A DNA stretch of 64,000 bases, from contig OZ231127.1 of the NCBI GenBank assembly GCA_965153355.1, positions 65,844,001 through 65,908,000 of the forward strand. The letters run 5' to 3'. The translations under genes were made by a program, and so were the position numbers. Positions 1-20,428 of the stretch are shown here, in pieces (within the stretch, counting starts at the first letter, position 1; every line of letters starts with the position of its first letter). This stretch comes from Flaccisagitta enflata. Its lineage: Eukaryota; Chaetognatha; Sagittoidea; Aphragmophora. The notes below the pieces were generated by a model, which saw only the letters and a list, made by a program, of their open reading frames with translations, did no database searches and was not told the DNA's origin.

Positions 1-1504
<1,504 letters not shown>

Positions 1505-2315
1505 GGTTATTTCTTAAGACGATGACGATGACGAAGGCGATAGCGGTTGTGATGAAATTTACATTTGCTAAGTTTTCTTTTTTCCCTTTTTTTGAACATC
1601 GTCACCGACTGCAGTTTCGCACCAAGAGTGACGCCAGACGATTTTAGCACGGGGAACACGCATTTTTTGGCCCTGATTCAATAAAAGTAATGTTAGCTTG
1701 CTCTTATGATGTCAAGAAAAATTTGCCACCTATAGTTTTTTTTTCTGGGATATCTTCAGTTCAAATTCTTATGACACTACTATTTCCCCATAAAATAACA
1801 TTCAACTTTATGTAAATAAAAGTTACCAGCATAAACGGTCAGTCGGTTAGGCGTTCCATCCATAATCAAATGCTTTTTCTTGGCCACGTTATCATTACGT
1901 TCAAAGAAAAGCAAATTGTAAGGAAGATCCTCTGTAAGAGGCATCCTCTGCAATAGCCAAGACTGGTCAATGTTTTCTGTCGAACGATATCAACTATCAA
2001 TTTTTGGTCTCCATGTAACAACGTTCTATATTGTACCATGTTCGTGTTCAACGAAAAAGGAAATGACGTAATGACTAATGAGGATAGATTAGTTCGTTTT
2101 CATGATATATAAATCAATGAACTATACTTCATCGAAGCAAATAGTATGGGTTCAACATTTCATGTTTAAACTAGAGCGCGAATCTTGTCGTTGTCGACCA
2201 AAATCTTTTTCCTTTTTTTTTGTTTGTTTTTTCTTTTCCTCCTTTTCCATCTTCTAATTTTTTTTCCTTTTCCCTTTTCTCTTTGACACTGATATATAAA
2301 TTATTATACTGCATG

Positions 2316-2512
2316 TTTTTAGTCGCGTGCTACGCGACTCTACACACCGCTTTGTCGGTCGGTCGGTTGGTTGGTCGGTCCCCTTTTTCTTTTTCCGCGT
2401 TTTTGAGCTTTTTCAGCTCACTGCTCCTGTCCAAATGCCCAAGTGACCTCATATCACTGCTCCTGCCCACCCGCACGCGGCTGGGGTACCCGTGTATTCG
2501 GCCTTGTTTTTT
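2316..2512 (+). mobile_element. Hairpin-headed dispersed repeat, copy 1
   Basis: Starts TTTTTA, then hairpin GTCGCGTGCTACGCGAC (2322-2338), then a GTCGGTCGG-type tract. It ends with a distal GCACGCGGC (2473-2481) and CCGTGTATTCGGCCTTG. The distal site is one base off the reverse complement of the 5' hairpin arm. Same organisation as copies at 3280, 35703 and elsewhere. The element type is unknown. Confidence 0.75.
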
Positions 2513-3279
2513 ATTTTTGCGTTTGGTTGATTGCCAAACAGATATTATCGATTACTAAGGCGAGTGGTTCGTTTCAAAGCATGAGCTATGGTCGGAGTCA
2601 AGAATGAATAATTGGAAATCCCTTTTTTTCCATCCGGGGAGGTTTTTCCGTTCGTTGTATATCTGTGTATCTATGTTACCTGTAAACAATTTTAGAGGAA
2701 ATGAACTCGGACGTCTGTGGTAGTGTCGGTCGGCTGTTATACAAAACACTGCAGTCATACAAAACATGGATTCGCCATTCCTCGCCACCGCTCATTTTTT
2801 TCCCATTTACCTCTTCATTCATTTCTTCATTCATCCATCCATTTACATATACACTTAGTCAATCATTTATAATGAGGCGCATAGCCAATAAGGCTTTAAA
2901 CTGACCTTCCCTCCCCCCCCCAAAAAAAAAATCAGTAAAAAAAAAAAAAAAGATGCTTAAACAAAGCGGTTGCACGCCAGTAATTCCTTCATTCCAGGTT
3001 CCTTCATTACTTAAGCCATAAGTTATGGTGCCACTGGCCTACCTAACCACTGGTTAATGGTTAGTAACCAGTTAGACGGCTTTCCTTGTCTTTCCAATCA
3101 CACTTTTTTTACCATTTGTTATAAAATCACGAAATTAAAGGTCAGTCTCCAGTTTTCAAAATTGTGCCATAATCAGCTTTTGTCTCTTTATATACTTGCG
3201 TATCAGTCAGTCTCTGCGCTGATAGCCAATCAATGACCTTTAGACTTAAAATGCTATTTCAAGAAATAGAACATAACAT

Positions 3280-3476
3280 AACAAGGCCCGATACACGGCT
3301 ATCCAAGTCGCGTGCGGGTTGGCAGGGGCCATATTTGAGGTCAATAGACCATTAGGGTAGGAGCAGTGGGGTCAGAGAAATAAAATCATAAAGAAAGTAA
3401 AATATGCCGGATCGACTGACGGACCGACGGACGAACGGATAAAGCGGTTTGTAGAGTCGCGTGCACGCGACATAAC
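3280..3476 (-). mobile_element. Hairpin-headed dispersed repeat, copy 2
   Basis: Opposite orientation to copy 1. It begins AACAAGGCCCGATACACGG, has distal site GTCGCGTGC at 3307-3315, a GACGGACCGACGGACG tract, and the perfect 16-nt palindrome GTCGCGTGCACGCGAC at 3456-3471. Confidence 0.8.
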
Positions 3477-3875
3477 TTTTTTCATTACGTATCCATGAAA
3501 GTGGATTGGGCGACAAATAAGACAGACTAACTTAGATAAATCCATGGACGAAAAAAGCTCTTCAAAAAGATTAATTTCCAGAAAGTTCCGTCTCCAGTTC
3601 AATGCTCGGAAAATGATTTCTTTCCGCTTCCTTTCAAAAATTTCGCCCACGTAATTCCCTCAAGTCGTTATTACTTAATTCATTTAATATGATAGAATTT
3701 TGAAATGAATTGATGGAAAAATGGCTTATGTATATTTGATTAGAGCGAAATCTAACAGCACATGATGTACTTTACAGACGTCGAAAAAAGTCTCTCACAG
3801 AATCAAAACCGTTGGGTGGTGTATGCACTGAGCTGAGTTCCATGGAAGAAAACAAATCCCGACCCGACTCACTAG

Positions 3876-4223
3876 TACGTCCCATGAAGCGCCCCAAACT
3901 TCGACTATGGCTTTCACCAATCTTACCACAGTTGAGGCTTGGTAAAAAAATATTCCATGCAAAATTTTGGGCCTCTCAGATAGCAGGAACCTTCGTTAGG
4001 GTGAGGTTGAAGTTTGCATTGAATTAGCATTGGAATCAGTATTTCTATTATGCAAATTTTGTCTCTGCCATAGATTTCTATGGAAACTTCATGGTCACCC
4101 TAACGAAGGTTCCCCCTATCCCAGCGGCCTGAAAATTTGCATGAGATATTAATTTACCAAGCCTCGTCTATGGTAAGATTGGTGAGAGCCAGTGTTTAAC
4201 TTTGGGGCGTTTCAATTGACGTA
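3876..4223. mobile_element. hAT-type MITE with exact 8-bp target duplication
   Basis: Ends are TACGTC...GACGTA. The arms are imperfect inverted repeats of about 150 bp each (both contain GCCCCAAA, TCACCAATCTTACCA and CCTTCGTTAGGGTGA in inverse order). Identical CTCACTAG lies immediately outside both ends (3868-3875 and 4224-4231). An 8-bp duplication is typical of hAT elements. There is no transposase, so the element is non-autonomous. Superfamily is inferred from duplication length only. Confidence 0.85.
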
Positions 4224-4335
4224 CTCACTAGTCCAGTCATCACAATTGACAATTGACAATTCATCAATCATTTTTCTGTGCATTCACCCAAATATCTGAT
4301 TCTCCTATTCTTCCCCTTTTCGTCCTCTTCATCGC

Positions 4336-4703
<368 letters not shown>

Positions 4704-5114
4704 CCACGGCCGAAGTCAATCCCAAAGAGTCGGTCCTTCAAAGGGGGGGGGGGTGGTGACTTATTTATTTACCTTTTCCTATGTTGTACTTTCTATCAGT
4801 ATCTCTAGCAGAATTGTCACCTTTCTATTCTTTGAACGTAATAATACGTAGATCTGCTTTACTTATTTTTTCACCTTTTTTTAAGTTGAACTCTCTTTTA
4901 GTATTTCTTGTAGATTCATGAATTTTCCACTCTTTTTTACGTAGGTCTGCTGTCAAATTTATATGTACCAAAAAGCCAAATGGTGAAAAAAGTGAAATTC
5001 ACCTGATTTCGCTCTGCGCCTAGCTTATATCTGATCCAAAAGGACTGATTCTTTGGGAAAAGCTGACTACTAAGCTCTTCCTATTATTTTTTTTTTGAAT
5101 GACCACCAAACAAA

Positions 5115-5220
5115 AACAAGGCCAAGTAGGCCAATAAGGTGCGACATGTGGATCGTCGAACGAATGCGTTACCCAACCGACGGACACAGCCAGTTATAGA
5201 GGTGCTTTGTCGCACCTAAA
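5115..5220 (-). mobile_element. Hairpin-headed repeat, short form, copy 3
   Basis: ACAAGGCCAAGTAGGCC start, distal GGTGCGAC (5138-5145), CCGACGGACAC core, terminal hairpin GGTGCTTTGTCGCACC (5201-5216). The last eight bases of the hairpin are the exact reverse complement of the distal site. Nearly identical to the copy at 44512-44617. Confidence 0.75.
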
Positions 5221-6256
5221 AAAGGAAAGAAAAATATGCACATACATATACCCTTTTTTTAAAACTTACTTCTATGCTCTTCCTGTTGTTTTTGAACGAT
5301 AGCCGAACAAACGAAAAAAAAAATATGTACATACTTGGATCCTTTTAAAACTGATCATTATGTCTATTTGTCTCAAATCATGAAAATTGCTGTAAGTAGG
5401 GTGTAGGGATGGTGACCCCATCCAAATCGTCCTTTTGGTCCTTCCAATAAATCCCATTTTCTCTCTCTCCTACCTCTCTTCCGAATTCCCTCTTCTTTTT
5501 CTTTTTCTACGTCTTCGTCTCCCCCTGAATCTATCTATCAAAATACCTTTTGCTCTCTTCAGCTCATCTGCTCATCAGTTCATCAGCTCATCAGTTCATG
5601 TTTCTGTCTCTGGCTCTCTAGGCAAGTACTCTATATTTCGAATTTTCGACTGTAAGTGAATTCGAGACCAGTCTAGTCCGATTAGGAGTCAACGGTTCCT
5701 CTAGGTGCAGTGGGATAAAGTGGCGTTTGGTGTTTTTTTTTCATCAGGGTGGGATTTGATGGACTGTGTTGGTGGGTTGAGAGGTCATAGGTGTTTTCTA
5801 ATTCTGCCATCAGGGTGGGATTTGATGGGCTGTGTGAGCCAGGCTTTCATATTTTGAAAATCTTCCGAGGCGCACAATTTTCCCTCATCAAGTTTCCGAC
5901 ATGCTAACCAATTTCTCAAGGGTGTGTGAAATTGAGTCACCTTTTGATTCCCCCCCCCCCCCGCCCCGTACCATTTTCTTTAGCGTTGTGTGACAAAATC
6001 TGTAATTTTCTTCTCCAGAGGGGATTAAAACAGTTTATTTTAGGTTGAAAAAAAATGTTGTTCAAATCATGTCTTATGTTTCGGTACCCTTTGATTTACT
6101 CACCTCAACAAAATAAAGCATCATATCACTTACAAGCAAAATGGAAGAAAATGACACAGAAAATAGGAAGAAAATTTTTTTCTTTACAGGTACCAAATTA
6201 GAATAGACAGAACCATGCCATTTAAATTACAGTCCCAAAGTGCTTGACCTATATAT

Positions 6257-6415
<159 letters not shown>

Positions 6416-6794
6416 CTCCTTTTTTCCCTTTTTTTCTTTTCTTCTTTTTTCCTCTCTTTCTTCCCTTTCTTCCTTTTCTTTTCCCCTTTTCCTTTCCTCT
6501 CCTTCCTTTCCTTCCGACAAACTTCCTTTCCTTCCGAGGCGCGGCGCGCCCCGCGCCTCCAAAATATGAACGCCTGGTGTGAGCGTTCTTAAAACACGAA
6601 TCGCGCAAAGAATCATAAGACATTGTTGATAATGATCAGTATTTAATCCTTTGTATGGAACAAGGTTAATCTTAAATAATAATAACATGCAAAGGCACAT
6701 CAGTTCTAAAAGTTACCACGTTTGATGATTTGCATTTGTACAAGTAACATTATTCATTATGTAGCTTCCCAGAAGTAAAGAGGATATTCCTCGT

Positions 6795-6800
6795 TTTATT
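6795..6800 (-). promoter_or_regulatory. Polyadenylation signal AATAAA of the pentraxin-like gene
   Basis: The plus strand reads TTTATT here, i.e. AATAAA on the minus strand, about 47 bases after the TGA stop at 6847. Position and sequence fit a canonical poly(A) signal. Confidence 0.6.
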
Positions 6801-6846
6801 TTGATCTTTTTTTTCTTCTTTTCTGGAATCCTGGGTTACATGCAGC

Positions 6847-12983
<6,137 letters not shown>

Positions 12984-13420
12984 TTTGTCTCTTTAAGAAT
13001 TCAAAAGTATTTGCCAATCGTCCTGCTGCAGAGAGTGATTAAAGATAATAAAAGAAATCATGAATAAAGGTTATTGACTTCAGAAAGAAATTCAAGTAAA
13101 CAAATGAGAAGAAACGATTCCTAAAAATAGAAAGCCCGACCCTCTTTTTTAATCGCTGATAGATAGACAGGCATAAAATCAATTAATAAGTTACTGGGAA
13201 AATCCGGTTTTATAACTTCCATTGCATAAGCGTGGCAACATTAATTTCCTAGTCATGTGAATAAACTCGATATATTGATGTACAGTGGAAACTGGATACA
13301 TTCATGTTATGATAATCATTTCTGTCTGAAACATAACTTTCAAGGATATCAAGATCATTACGATACTATAGCTATGTATATATATATGAAGAGTGCAAAA
13401 ATTGAAGAATCAGTCGGTCG
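12984..13420. other. Upstream flank of the pentraxin-like gene
   Basis: AT-rich single-copy-looking DNA directly 5' of the ATG at 12983. It probably contains the 5' untranslated region and promoter, but I cannot identify a TATA box or other element with confidence. Confidence 0.4.
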
Positions 13421-13424
13421 ATGA

Positions 13425-13520
<96 letters not shown>

Positions 13521-13598
13521 ATGAAAGAAAGAAAGAAAGAACGAGAGAAAGCCTGAAACTTTGAAAGAAAAAAAAGAACGAAAGAGAGAGAGAGCGAA

Positions 13599-13657
<59 letters not shown>

Positions 13658-13767
13658 ATGAGAGAAAAAAAAGAAGAGAGAAAGAAAGAGATGAAGAAAG
13701 AAAAGATGAAAGAAAGAAAAAAAAAGAAGAAGAAAAGAAAGAAAGAAGAAAGAAAGAAAGAAAGATA

Positions 13768-13801
<34 letters not shown>

Positions 13802-13825
13802 AATGAGAAGGAAGAAAGGAAAGAG

Positions 13826-13888
<63 letters not shown>

Positions 13889-14255
13889 AAAGAAAGAAAG
13901 AAGAAAGAAGAAAGAAAGAAGAAAGAAAGAAGAAAGAAAGAAAGAAGAATGAAAAAAGAAAAAGAATGAAAAAGAAAGAAAAGAATGAAAAAGAAAGAAA
14001 AGAAAGAAAGAGAGAAAGAAAGAAAGAAAGAAAGAAAAGAAAGAAGGAAAGAAAGAATGAAAGAAAAACAAGTCCGGATACACGGCCATACCAGTTGCGG
14101 ACGGGTGGGCAGGGGCGGAAATGCGCGTTTTCACACTTTTCGACACGTGCTCACCAACGGACCGACCGACCGACCGACGGACAAAGGCTCTTATAGAGTC
14201 GCGTGTCCGCAATTAAAAAGAACAAAAGAAAGAGATGAGAAGAAAGAAAAAGTGA

Positions 14256-14291
<36 letters not shown>

Positions 14292-14400
14292 ACAAAAAGA
14301 TGAGACGAGAAGAAGAAAGAAAGAGATGAGACCAAAGAAAGAAACGAAGAAAAAGGAAATAAAGAAAAAAGAAAGAAAGAAAAAAGAAAGAAAGAATAAA
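13421..14400. repeat. (GAAA)n microsatellite field
   Basis: GAAA/GAAAG repeats with interruptions from 13421 to about 14064. After the hairpin-headed repeat at 14066-14216 they continue at about 14217-14400, so that element is inserted within the tetranucleotide field. Open in several frames but not coding. Confidence 0.9.
14066..14216 (-). mobile_element. Hairpin-headed repeat, copy 5
   Basis: AACAAGTCCGGATACACGG start, distal TTGCGGAC (14095-14102), GACCGACCGACGGAC tract, TCTTATAGA, terminal GTCGCGTGTCCGCAAT (14198-14213). The last arm, GTCCGCAA, is the exact reverse complement of the distal site; the first arm is only partly complementary in this copy. Confidence 0.75.
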
Positions 14401-14486
14401 CGACGAATAACGAACGAATGAATAAATGAAAGAATCAATCTATCAACATCGTAGGGTGATAGTATCAATTTTCATACAATTACAAG

Positions 14487-14561
14487 GCCCGCCGACTTCT
14501 GACATTACTATGAAGGTGGTGATACAGACCGACGGACAGCGTTACATGAAATCGAACACAG
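14487..14561 (+). CDS. Exon-like segment, unknown
   Basis: An open frame (GPPTSDITMKVVIQTDGQ...) ends at a good donor, ACAG|GTAATT, with a possible acceptor ACAAG at 14486. Composition is protein-like. No family recognised and no partner exon found. Confidence 0.25.
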
Positions 14562-14847
14562 GTAATTTGCAGCGCATAATCTTTGGTCTAGTAGCTCGAG
14601 AAATATCGAAATGCGTTTCTGCGTGGTTTGCCACGATATTTTCTACGACAGTTAACCTTTAATCAACGATTATTTGATGCTTTTTAGATATAATGCATTT
14701 AGGTCACAGGTGTTGAACTGCTGATGCCAGTAATGCAGGTTCCGGTTGACATAACGTTATTAAAGAGCGTGTCTCCGTCTCAGTTCAACGCGTTGATGGC
14801 GTAGCTGCGTAGTCCAAGTCATGCTCTTCGTAATATCGATTAGTTCA

Positions 14848-15234
<387 letters not shown>

Positions 15235-15235
<1 letters not shown>

Positions 15236-16428
15236 CCAGGCAAGGTAGGTCTCTCCGTTATGAAATCCCTCATTCCTATCGGTTAATTCCGACTTGACAA
15301 ATATCCCCATTGGTCGTTTTCATTTAGATTTCGACGGAGGACATGTACACGCTTTCATGTGGACAGGTGACAAACCCGTTCTTAGAATTTTTTTTAAAAT
15401 TTCTTCGCCTTGATTTAAACCTTTGAAACATGAAGTTGAAGGTTATTCAACATTCGATACGGTTGTGTAACATCGATCTATGAGTGACTGTATATTTCGC
15501 TCTTTAAAAGAAAACCATTATTAACCCGAAACAACAACATATGTTGATTCATGTTACCTGGCCGGCCTGGCGCTGGCAGAGCTTGTGTCGGGTGTTGGTA
15601 AAAAGGGAAAAAATGAATGATTCTCTGCACGATTTTGTTTTACTTTCCGAATCCTCCGCCAGAGCGAATTTAATTCGAATAGCCTCGGGCCGTAATACAT
15701 AAAACCCAGCCAACCCTTAGCCCTAAAGCTAACCCTGTGCCTAACCCTAACCCTAAAACTATCTCCAACCCTAGCCCTAACCCTAAACCCACCCTTAACC
15801 CTAATTAAAAAAAACGCTTCAAAAGTCTTAAAGACAAAAGATCACAGATGATCGTACAATTGTGCCGGAAAGGGACCTGGTAAATATAGTGGTTTATTAA
15901 ATAAATATTTGATGGACTAACGCTGTATTCAATGTTTATGCGCTTTTCAAGACCCACTGAACATCATTTCATGACACGTTTTGCCAATCTTTAATCAATT
16001 TTCTCCCAACTGCATATTGCATAATAAGAAGACCGCATGAGATACAGTGTAACACTCACATGATTTTTGGTCATCCAGCTATCACACCGACCCACTAAGG
16101 CAGTAGTGGGTCACAACTTCCCCCCCCCCCCCCCACACCTTCTTCCCCCCGACCCTCCACGATCTATCACATCTTCACCTTCCCCCTCCCTCTTACCACT
16201 CCTTGATCCACTCCATGCACCATCCTCCCCCCTCTACTGTATTCCTCTCCCTCCTAAATGTCTTCCTCCTCTGTTTCTGAAAAAAAAACATGCCGAGGGC
16301 TGAGATTTGAATTGCAAAGAAAGAGGGTCTGGCTGGAAATTCTTATTATGGAGCCCTTTTTCGCTCTCACTTTAGCCGCTTGTTAAGAAGACAATCTAGA
16401 CTGCCTCACTTCAAGTCACTTTTCTCTG
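15235..16428. other. Gene-poor stretch around the telomere-like tract
   Basis: Contains the telomere-like tract (15713-15806) and a C-rich, low-complexity area at about 16110-16260. A short G+C-richer patch at 15563-15605 ends, on the minus strand, in a possible donor (GGCCAG|GTAACA), but no acceptor or frame can be supported. Confidence 0.4.
15713..15806 (+). repeat. Degenerate CCCTAA-type interstitial telomere-like tract
   Basis: Repeated ACCCTAACCCTAA-type motifs with substitutions over about 90 bp. The motif is the animal telomere repeat; its degeneracy and internal position indicate an old interstitial tract. Confidence 0.75.
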
Positions 16429-16566
<138 letters not shown>

Positions 16567-16759
16567 TAATACATGTTCTCAATTTCCCATTTTGAAATTC
16601 CGACCTCATATAGCCTTTTGACTTAAGATACACACATCTCTGGATACGCCCCCAAAGAGAATCGAAAATACCATTTTCTTCTGACTGTGCTATTTGTCTT
16701 CAGGAACATGTGGGCTACTAAAAAAAACATTTCACTTATTTATTTCACTTTTTAGGAAA

Positions 16760-16945
16760 AAACAAGGCCAACACCCATAAGTTGCGTGCGAGACTTAGAT
16801 AATGACTTAGAATGACTTAATATACTCATAAATGACTTCAAATGACTTAAGGAAATAAAATTGATAAAAAAAGTAAAAGTGTGACCGACCAACTGACGGA
16901 GGGATGGACAAAGCAGAGTGTAGAGTCACGTGCATGCGACTAATT
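16760..16945 (-). mobile_element. Hairpin-headed repeat, copy 6
   Basis: AACAAGGCCAACACCCATAA start, distal GTTGCGTGC (16781-16789), GACCGACCAACTGACGG core, terminal GTCACGTGCATGCGAC (16925-16940). Distal site and terminal arm differ by two transitions. The interior has an ATGACTTA-type tandem. Confidence 0.65.
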
Positions 16946-17047
16946 AGCATTTTTAGCGCTTTATTAGCATAAAATCATTTATGCAGCTTAGAAAATCCAA
17001 AAAAATACTGGAAATGTGAGGCAATAAATAGAATATACATGTTTTTA

Positions 17048-17528
17048 CCCTTCATAAAAAGTTTTATTAGGTTGAAAAAGATTAGAGCTTAAAAATAGTC
17101 TAAAAATGACAAAATATAGTTTTTTTCAGTATTTTTAAGTCTAAATTTGTTCATACAGCAGTTAAACTCCCGAAAAATCCTAGAAATGTATAGAAGTAGT
17201 CTGAGTTTAACTACTCTAACTATGAACAATCAGTTAACTTTGATTTTTGTTTAGGTTTAAATTTTGAAAATAGCTAAAAAAGAGCAAAATATTGATTTTT
17301 TGAAGTATTTTCAAGCAAATAATTGCTATTTTTAAACTCTATACCTAAAAAATCAAAATTTATCGATTGTTCAGGGTAAAACTCAGACTACTTCTACACA
17401 TATCTAGGATTTTTCGGAGGTGAAAATGCTGTAAAACAAATTTTGACTAAGAAAAAAAAAACATATATTTCGCCATTTATTTTTAAGCTCTAATCTGTAT
17501 CATATCTGAAAAAACTGTTTGTGAAGGG
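17048..17528. mobile_element. Fold-back element, about 480 bp
   Basis: CCCTTCATAAAAAG at the left matches CTGTTTGTGAAGGG at the right in inverse sense. Inner arm segments AGATTAGAGCTTAAAAATA and ATTTTTAAGCTCTAATCT, and TAGAAGTAGTCTGAG and CTCAGACTACTTCTA, also pair. Terminal duplications are not clear, so the exact ends are approximate. Confidence 0.6.
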
Positions 17529-18289
17529 CAGCCACACTGTCCCTAATAGCCCTATAAAGTTGGGCATCAATGTCCATGGATCAGACCATGTTTCTAATGT
17601 TTTATGAGGTATTAGGACCTAGAAAAACATGGCGGCAAATTTTTTCTCACGCTGAAATTTTGTAAATATCATATTATAGGGGCTTATGATAAACTCATGA
17701 TTGTAGGTCCAAAACAAATGTTTAGGGGCACACTCTTTCAAAGATATCTCTGCTTCTAGAAAAGCTAGGAAACTTTTTAAAAAAAGCAAATTAATCTACA
17801 TTGAAAAATCTACAAGATGAGCGCAATCTGGTTTTTGTAGCTTTAACCGTTTAGAAATGGCAAGCAAAAATGTGAAAACACAGTCAAATTCAAAATGGTT
17901 GAAAATGACATATTGTTACTCAAAATTAGGATGTGGAAGCGATTGACCGCTTCCAATTTGAAGGATGGGATAGCTACTAGTATTTGTACTGCAGGGAAGG
18001 AAGCGAGTGAGCGGTGGAAGCGGCATGAAATTCCGCACCGCCCACATCCCTAGTTACAAAGCTCATTTCTTAATAGTTATCATAATTTTGGTCCAGTCAC
18101 TCTTTTGAACAGCCAAAAGCAATGAGTAGTTAGCAACACCCTTTGAGTGAGGGGATCAGGGTTGTGGCCTCAAAAGGGATGAGGTCTGGTAAGCCTAATG
18201 GGTAATCCAGCTTGGACTAACCTTTTATACAACTAACTTCGGAGAAGGCTGATATGAGGCCCCCTAAAGGCTGATCCCCCTAAAGGCTG
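17529..18289. other. No recognisable feature
   Basis: AT-rich DNA without long frames, splice-bounded exons or clear repeats. Confidence 0.4.
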
Positions 18290-19170
18290 ATTTTAGACCA
18301 GCCAAGGCTGTTTCAAGGCCTGAGAGGACAAATTTAAGACCTGACTGGACTATTTGAGGCCTTAGAGGGTAGATTGGAGGCCTGAGAGGAATAATTCAAG
18401 GCCATAAAGAGCTGAGTTGAGACCTGTTAGAGCTGATTTGAGGCTATAGTGGGCGGATTCAATGTTTTTGAAACAGTTTGACAGGCCTGATACAATTGAC
18501 TAAAGGCCTAATTTTGGGGCTGAGAGGACAAATTTGAGTCCTGGAACACCAAACAGGGTGAGTTTGAGGTATGAGAGGGTGGATTCGAGATCTGAACCAG
18601 TCGCCCAAGGGCAATATGTGGTCAGCAATAATTGTTGCCCTGCTTTGCATGTGCTTGATACGCAATGAGAGGAAGCAGGGATGCGGCCCCAAAGGAGACA
18701 AAGTTCTGTTCATCCATTTGTTTGTTTGTCCGTCTATCTGTCTGTCCCCCCAGGCCCTCTCAGACCTGAAATCTGCCCTCTCAGGCCTGAAATCTGCACT
18801 CCCAGGCGTTGAATCAGATAGGGCAAATTTCTGGCCTAAGAGGGCAGATTCAAGGCCTGAGAAGGCAGATTTCAAGCCTGAGGGGGCAGATTTCAAGCCT
18901 GAGGGGGTCCCTGTGTTCTACTGCACTTTGTCCCCTTTGAGGACGTTGCCAAAAAAGGCTGATATGTGGTCTAAGAGGGCTGACTTGAAGACGGAAATGG
19001 CTGATTTACGGCTTATTAGGTCTAATTGGAGGCCTGAGAAGGCTGATTTACAGCATGAAACGGCCGATTTTAGGCCTTGGGGAGGGGACAACCAGTCGCC
19101 CAAGAGCAATATATGGTCAGCGATACCCCGTGCTCTGCTTTGCACAATTGTGACTTATCCTCTCAGACCT
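18290..19170. mobile_element. TIR/minisatellite element (18676-18955) within a larger GGCCTGAGAGG-type minisatellite
   Basis: Units such as GGCCTGAGAGGACAAATTT, about 20-30 bp and variable, run from about 18290. An inverted pair (CGGCCCCAAAGGAGACAAAG near 18685 and CTTTGTCCCCTTTGAGGACG near 18930) bounds a 280-bp core belonging to the GGGCAGCG family. GTCGCCCAAG(G/A)GCAATAT(G/A)TGGTCAGC occurs outside on both sides (about 18600 and 19094) in the same orientation. Confidence 0.6.
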
Positions 19171-19577
19171 TAAATCATCCTTTACATATCAGATGTTAAA
19201 AGACTTAATCAAGTTTAATCCAACTAACAGCAAAGATATAAATATAAAGTATCTCCAACTATCAATGGATAAGTAAACCTGGACTGTGGACCAGGCAAGA
19301 CTTGTGCTTGAAGACAACACATGGTCTTGGCGGGTTTAGAGGCTTCCCCATCACCTTATTACTCATACCAAAACATAGAGGAGATAATAGAAAAATAGGA
19401 GAATAAATCATAAAAAGTTTAATAAAGGTTGTGGTGGAGAAAATACAGTGTAGTGAAATGACAGTATTGATAGGACAGGTAAGGAAAGGTGAAGATGAGG
19501 AAAGGGATAGGTCATGTGATCAACAGGGCTTCAGTGGTCAAAGGTATAGGTGCACATTGTGAAAGGTGAATAGTGGG
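19171..19577. other. No recognisable feature
   Basis: Single-copy-looking AT-rich DNA; no exon or repeat supported. Confidence 0.35.
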
Positions 19578-19790
19578 TCAACTTTTTATCAGGGGCGCCG
19601 TGACCGTATGCCTTGCCTTGCCGGGGTCACTATTTTCCCTGCTTTCCGTTTGGAAACGGGACCGCAAGCTATCGCGACCGCGGGGAACGACCCTGATTTG
19701 AGTAAGAGCGACCCCGAAGAAAATGGCCAGTAGACAAATGAACAGCCGGGAATCGCGAGTATCAGCCGCAGCTGCGCCACCTTCGGTCAT
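19578..19790 (-). CDS. Possible first exon of a type II (signal-anchor) membrane protein
   Basis: ATG at 19790 opens a 70-codon frame. A short charged N terminus (MTEGGAAAADTRDSR) is followed at once by a hydrophobic segment (LFICLLAIFFGVALTQI) and then an Arg/Ser-rich stretch. This is the look of the cytoplasmic tail and anchor of a Golgi enzyme. The frame ends in a stop at 19578; no strong donor is visible, so it is either a small protein, a first exon with a weak donor (e.g. TACG|GTCACG), or chance. Codon use is more G+C-rich than the surroundings, which favours coding. Confidence 0.35.
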   Translation of the reverse strand: MTEGGAAAADTRDSRLFICLLAIFFGVALTQIRVVPRGRDSLRSRFQTESRENSDPGKARHTVTAPLIKS

Positions 19791-20299
19791 TCTTCCGTGG
19801 TTAGTGGACGTCCGAAGTCAACGATTAAGGATTAATTAGAATTATTCGCTCGTAATTACTAAAAAAAGATATTGAACTAGATATTGACTGTTTCTCGACT
19901 ATATCTCGACTATTTCCCCTCGCAATTCCCCCCCTCCTTCTGCTACTCAACAGAATTTTGTGTTGTAGGGAATTGTTTAGTCTTTCGACAAGTGCGACAC
20001 TTACATGCGGGGGGGGGGAAGAGTTCAATCGTCAAGTCATGTGAGCTTCGCCGCTGTAAAGATGCATTCATTTTAATCACCTTGTTCAAAAGACCTTTAG
20101 TTTTACAGCTTAGCTATGAATCACCTGTATTTTTTTTCAGGCGTTTTTTTTTGTTCGTTCATTTGTGGTCTTTGCTTCTAGTATGTCCATTTAAGAAATC
20201 CCTCGCGCCTTGTTCGGTCATCTTTAAACAAGTGAGGCGGAGTCACAATAACGGATGAGCAGGGGCATACAATCCCCATCCGTACCTTCCTAGCTTCAG

Positions 20300-20415
20300 G
20301 GCTCATTCAAGGGGATCGTGCGAAGACATCGCGAAGATTACATCCGAAGCCTTGGGAACGAACAGATGGACAAAGCCTCGGCAAACGTTTACGAGAGGAC
20401 CTCACTTTTTTAAAG
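20300..20415 (+). CDS. Exon-like segment, unknown product
   Basis: Acceptor CTTCAG at 20294-20299 after a pyrimidine-rich stretch, 38 open codons in phase 1 (LIQGDRAKTSRRLHPKPW...), and donor AAAG|GTTTGT. The frame is protein-like and rich in basic residues. The next plus-strand candidate (20833-21008) does not match its phase, so they are not adjacent exons unless one boundary is wrong. Confidence 0.3.
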
Positions 20416-20428
20416 GTTTGTTTAGTAT

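Noticed and set aside
15563-15605. G+C-rich patch with a minus-strand donor-like GGCCAG|GTAACA
   Set aside because: Too short, with no acceptor or frame that could be chosen over the others.
19884-20258. Plus-strand 124-codon frame opposite and beside the possible type II membrane exon
   Set aside because: Rich in Phe/Leu/Ser from T-runs, crosses several strong acceptor-like pyrimidine tracts, and shows no domain; likely intronic.
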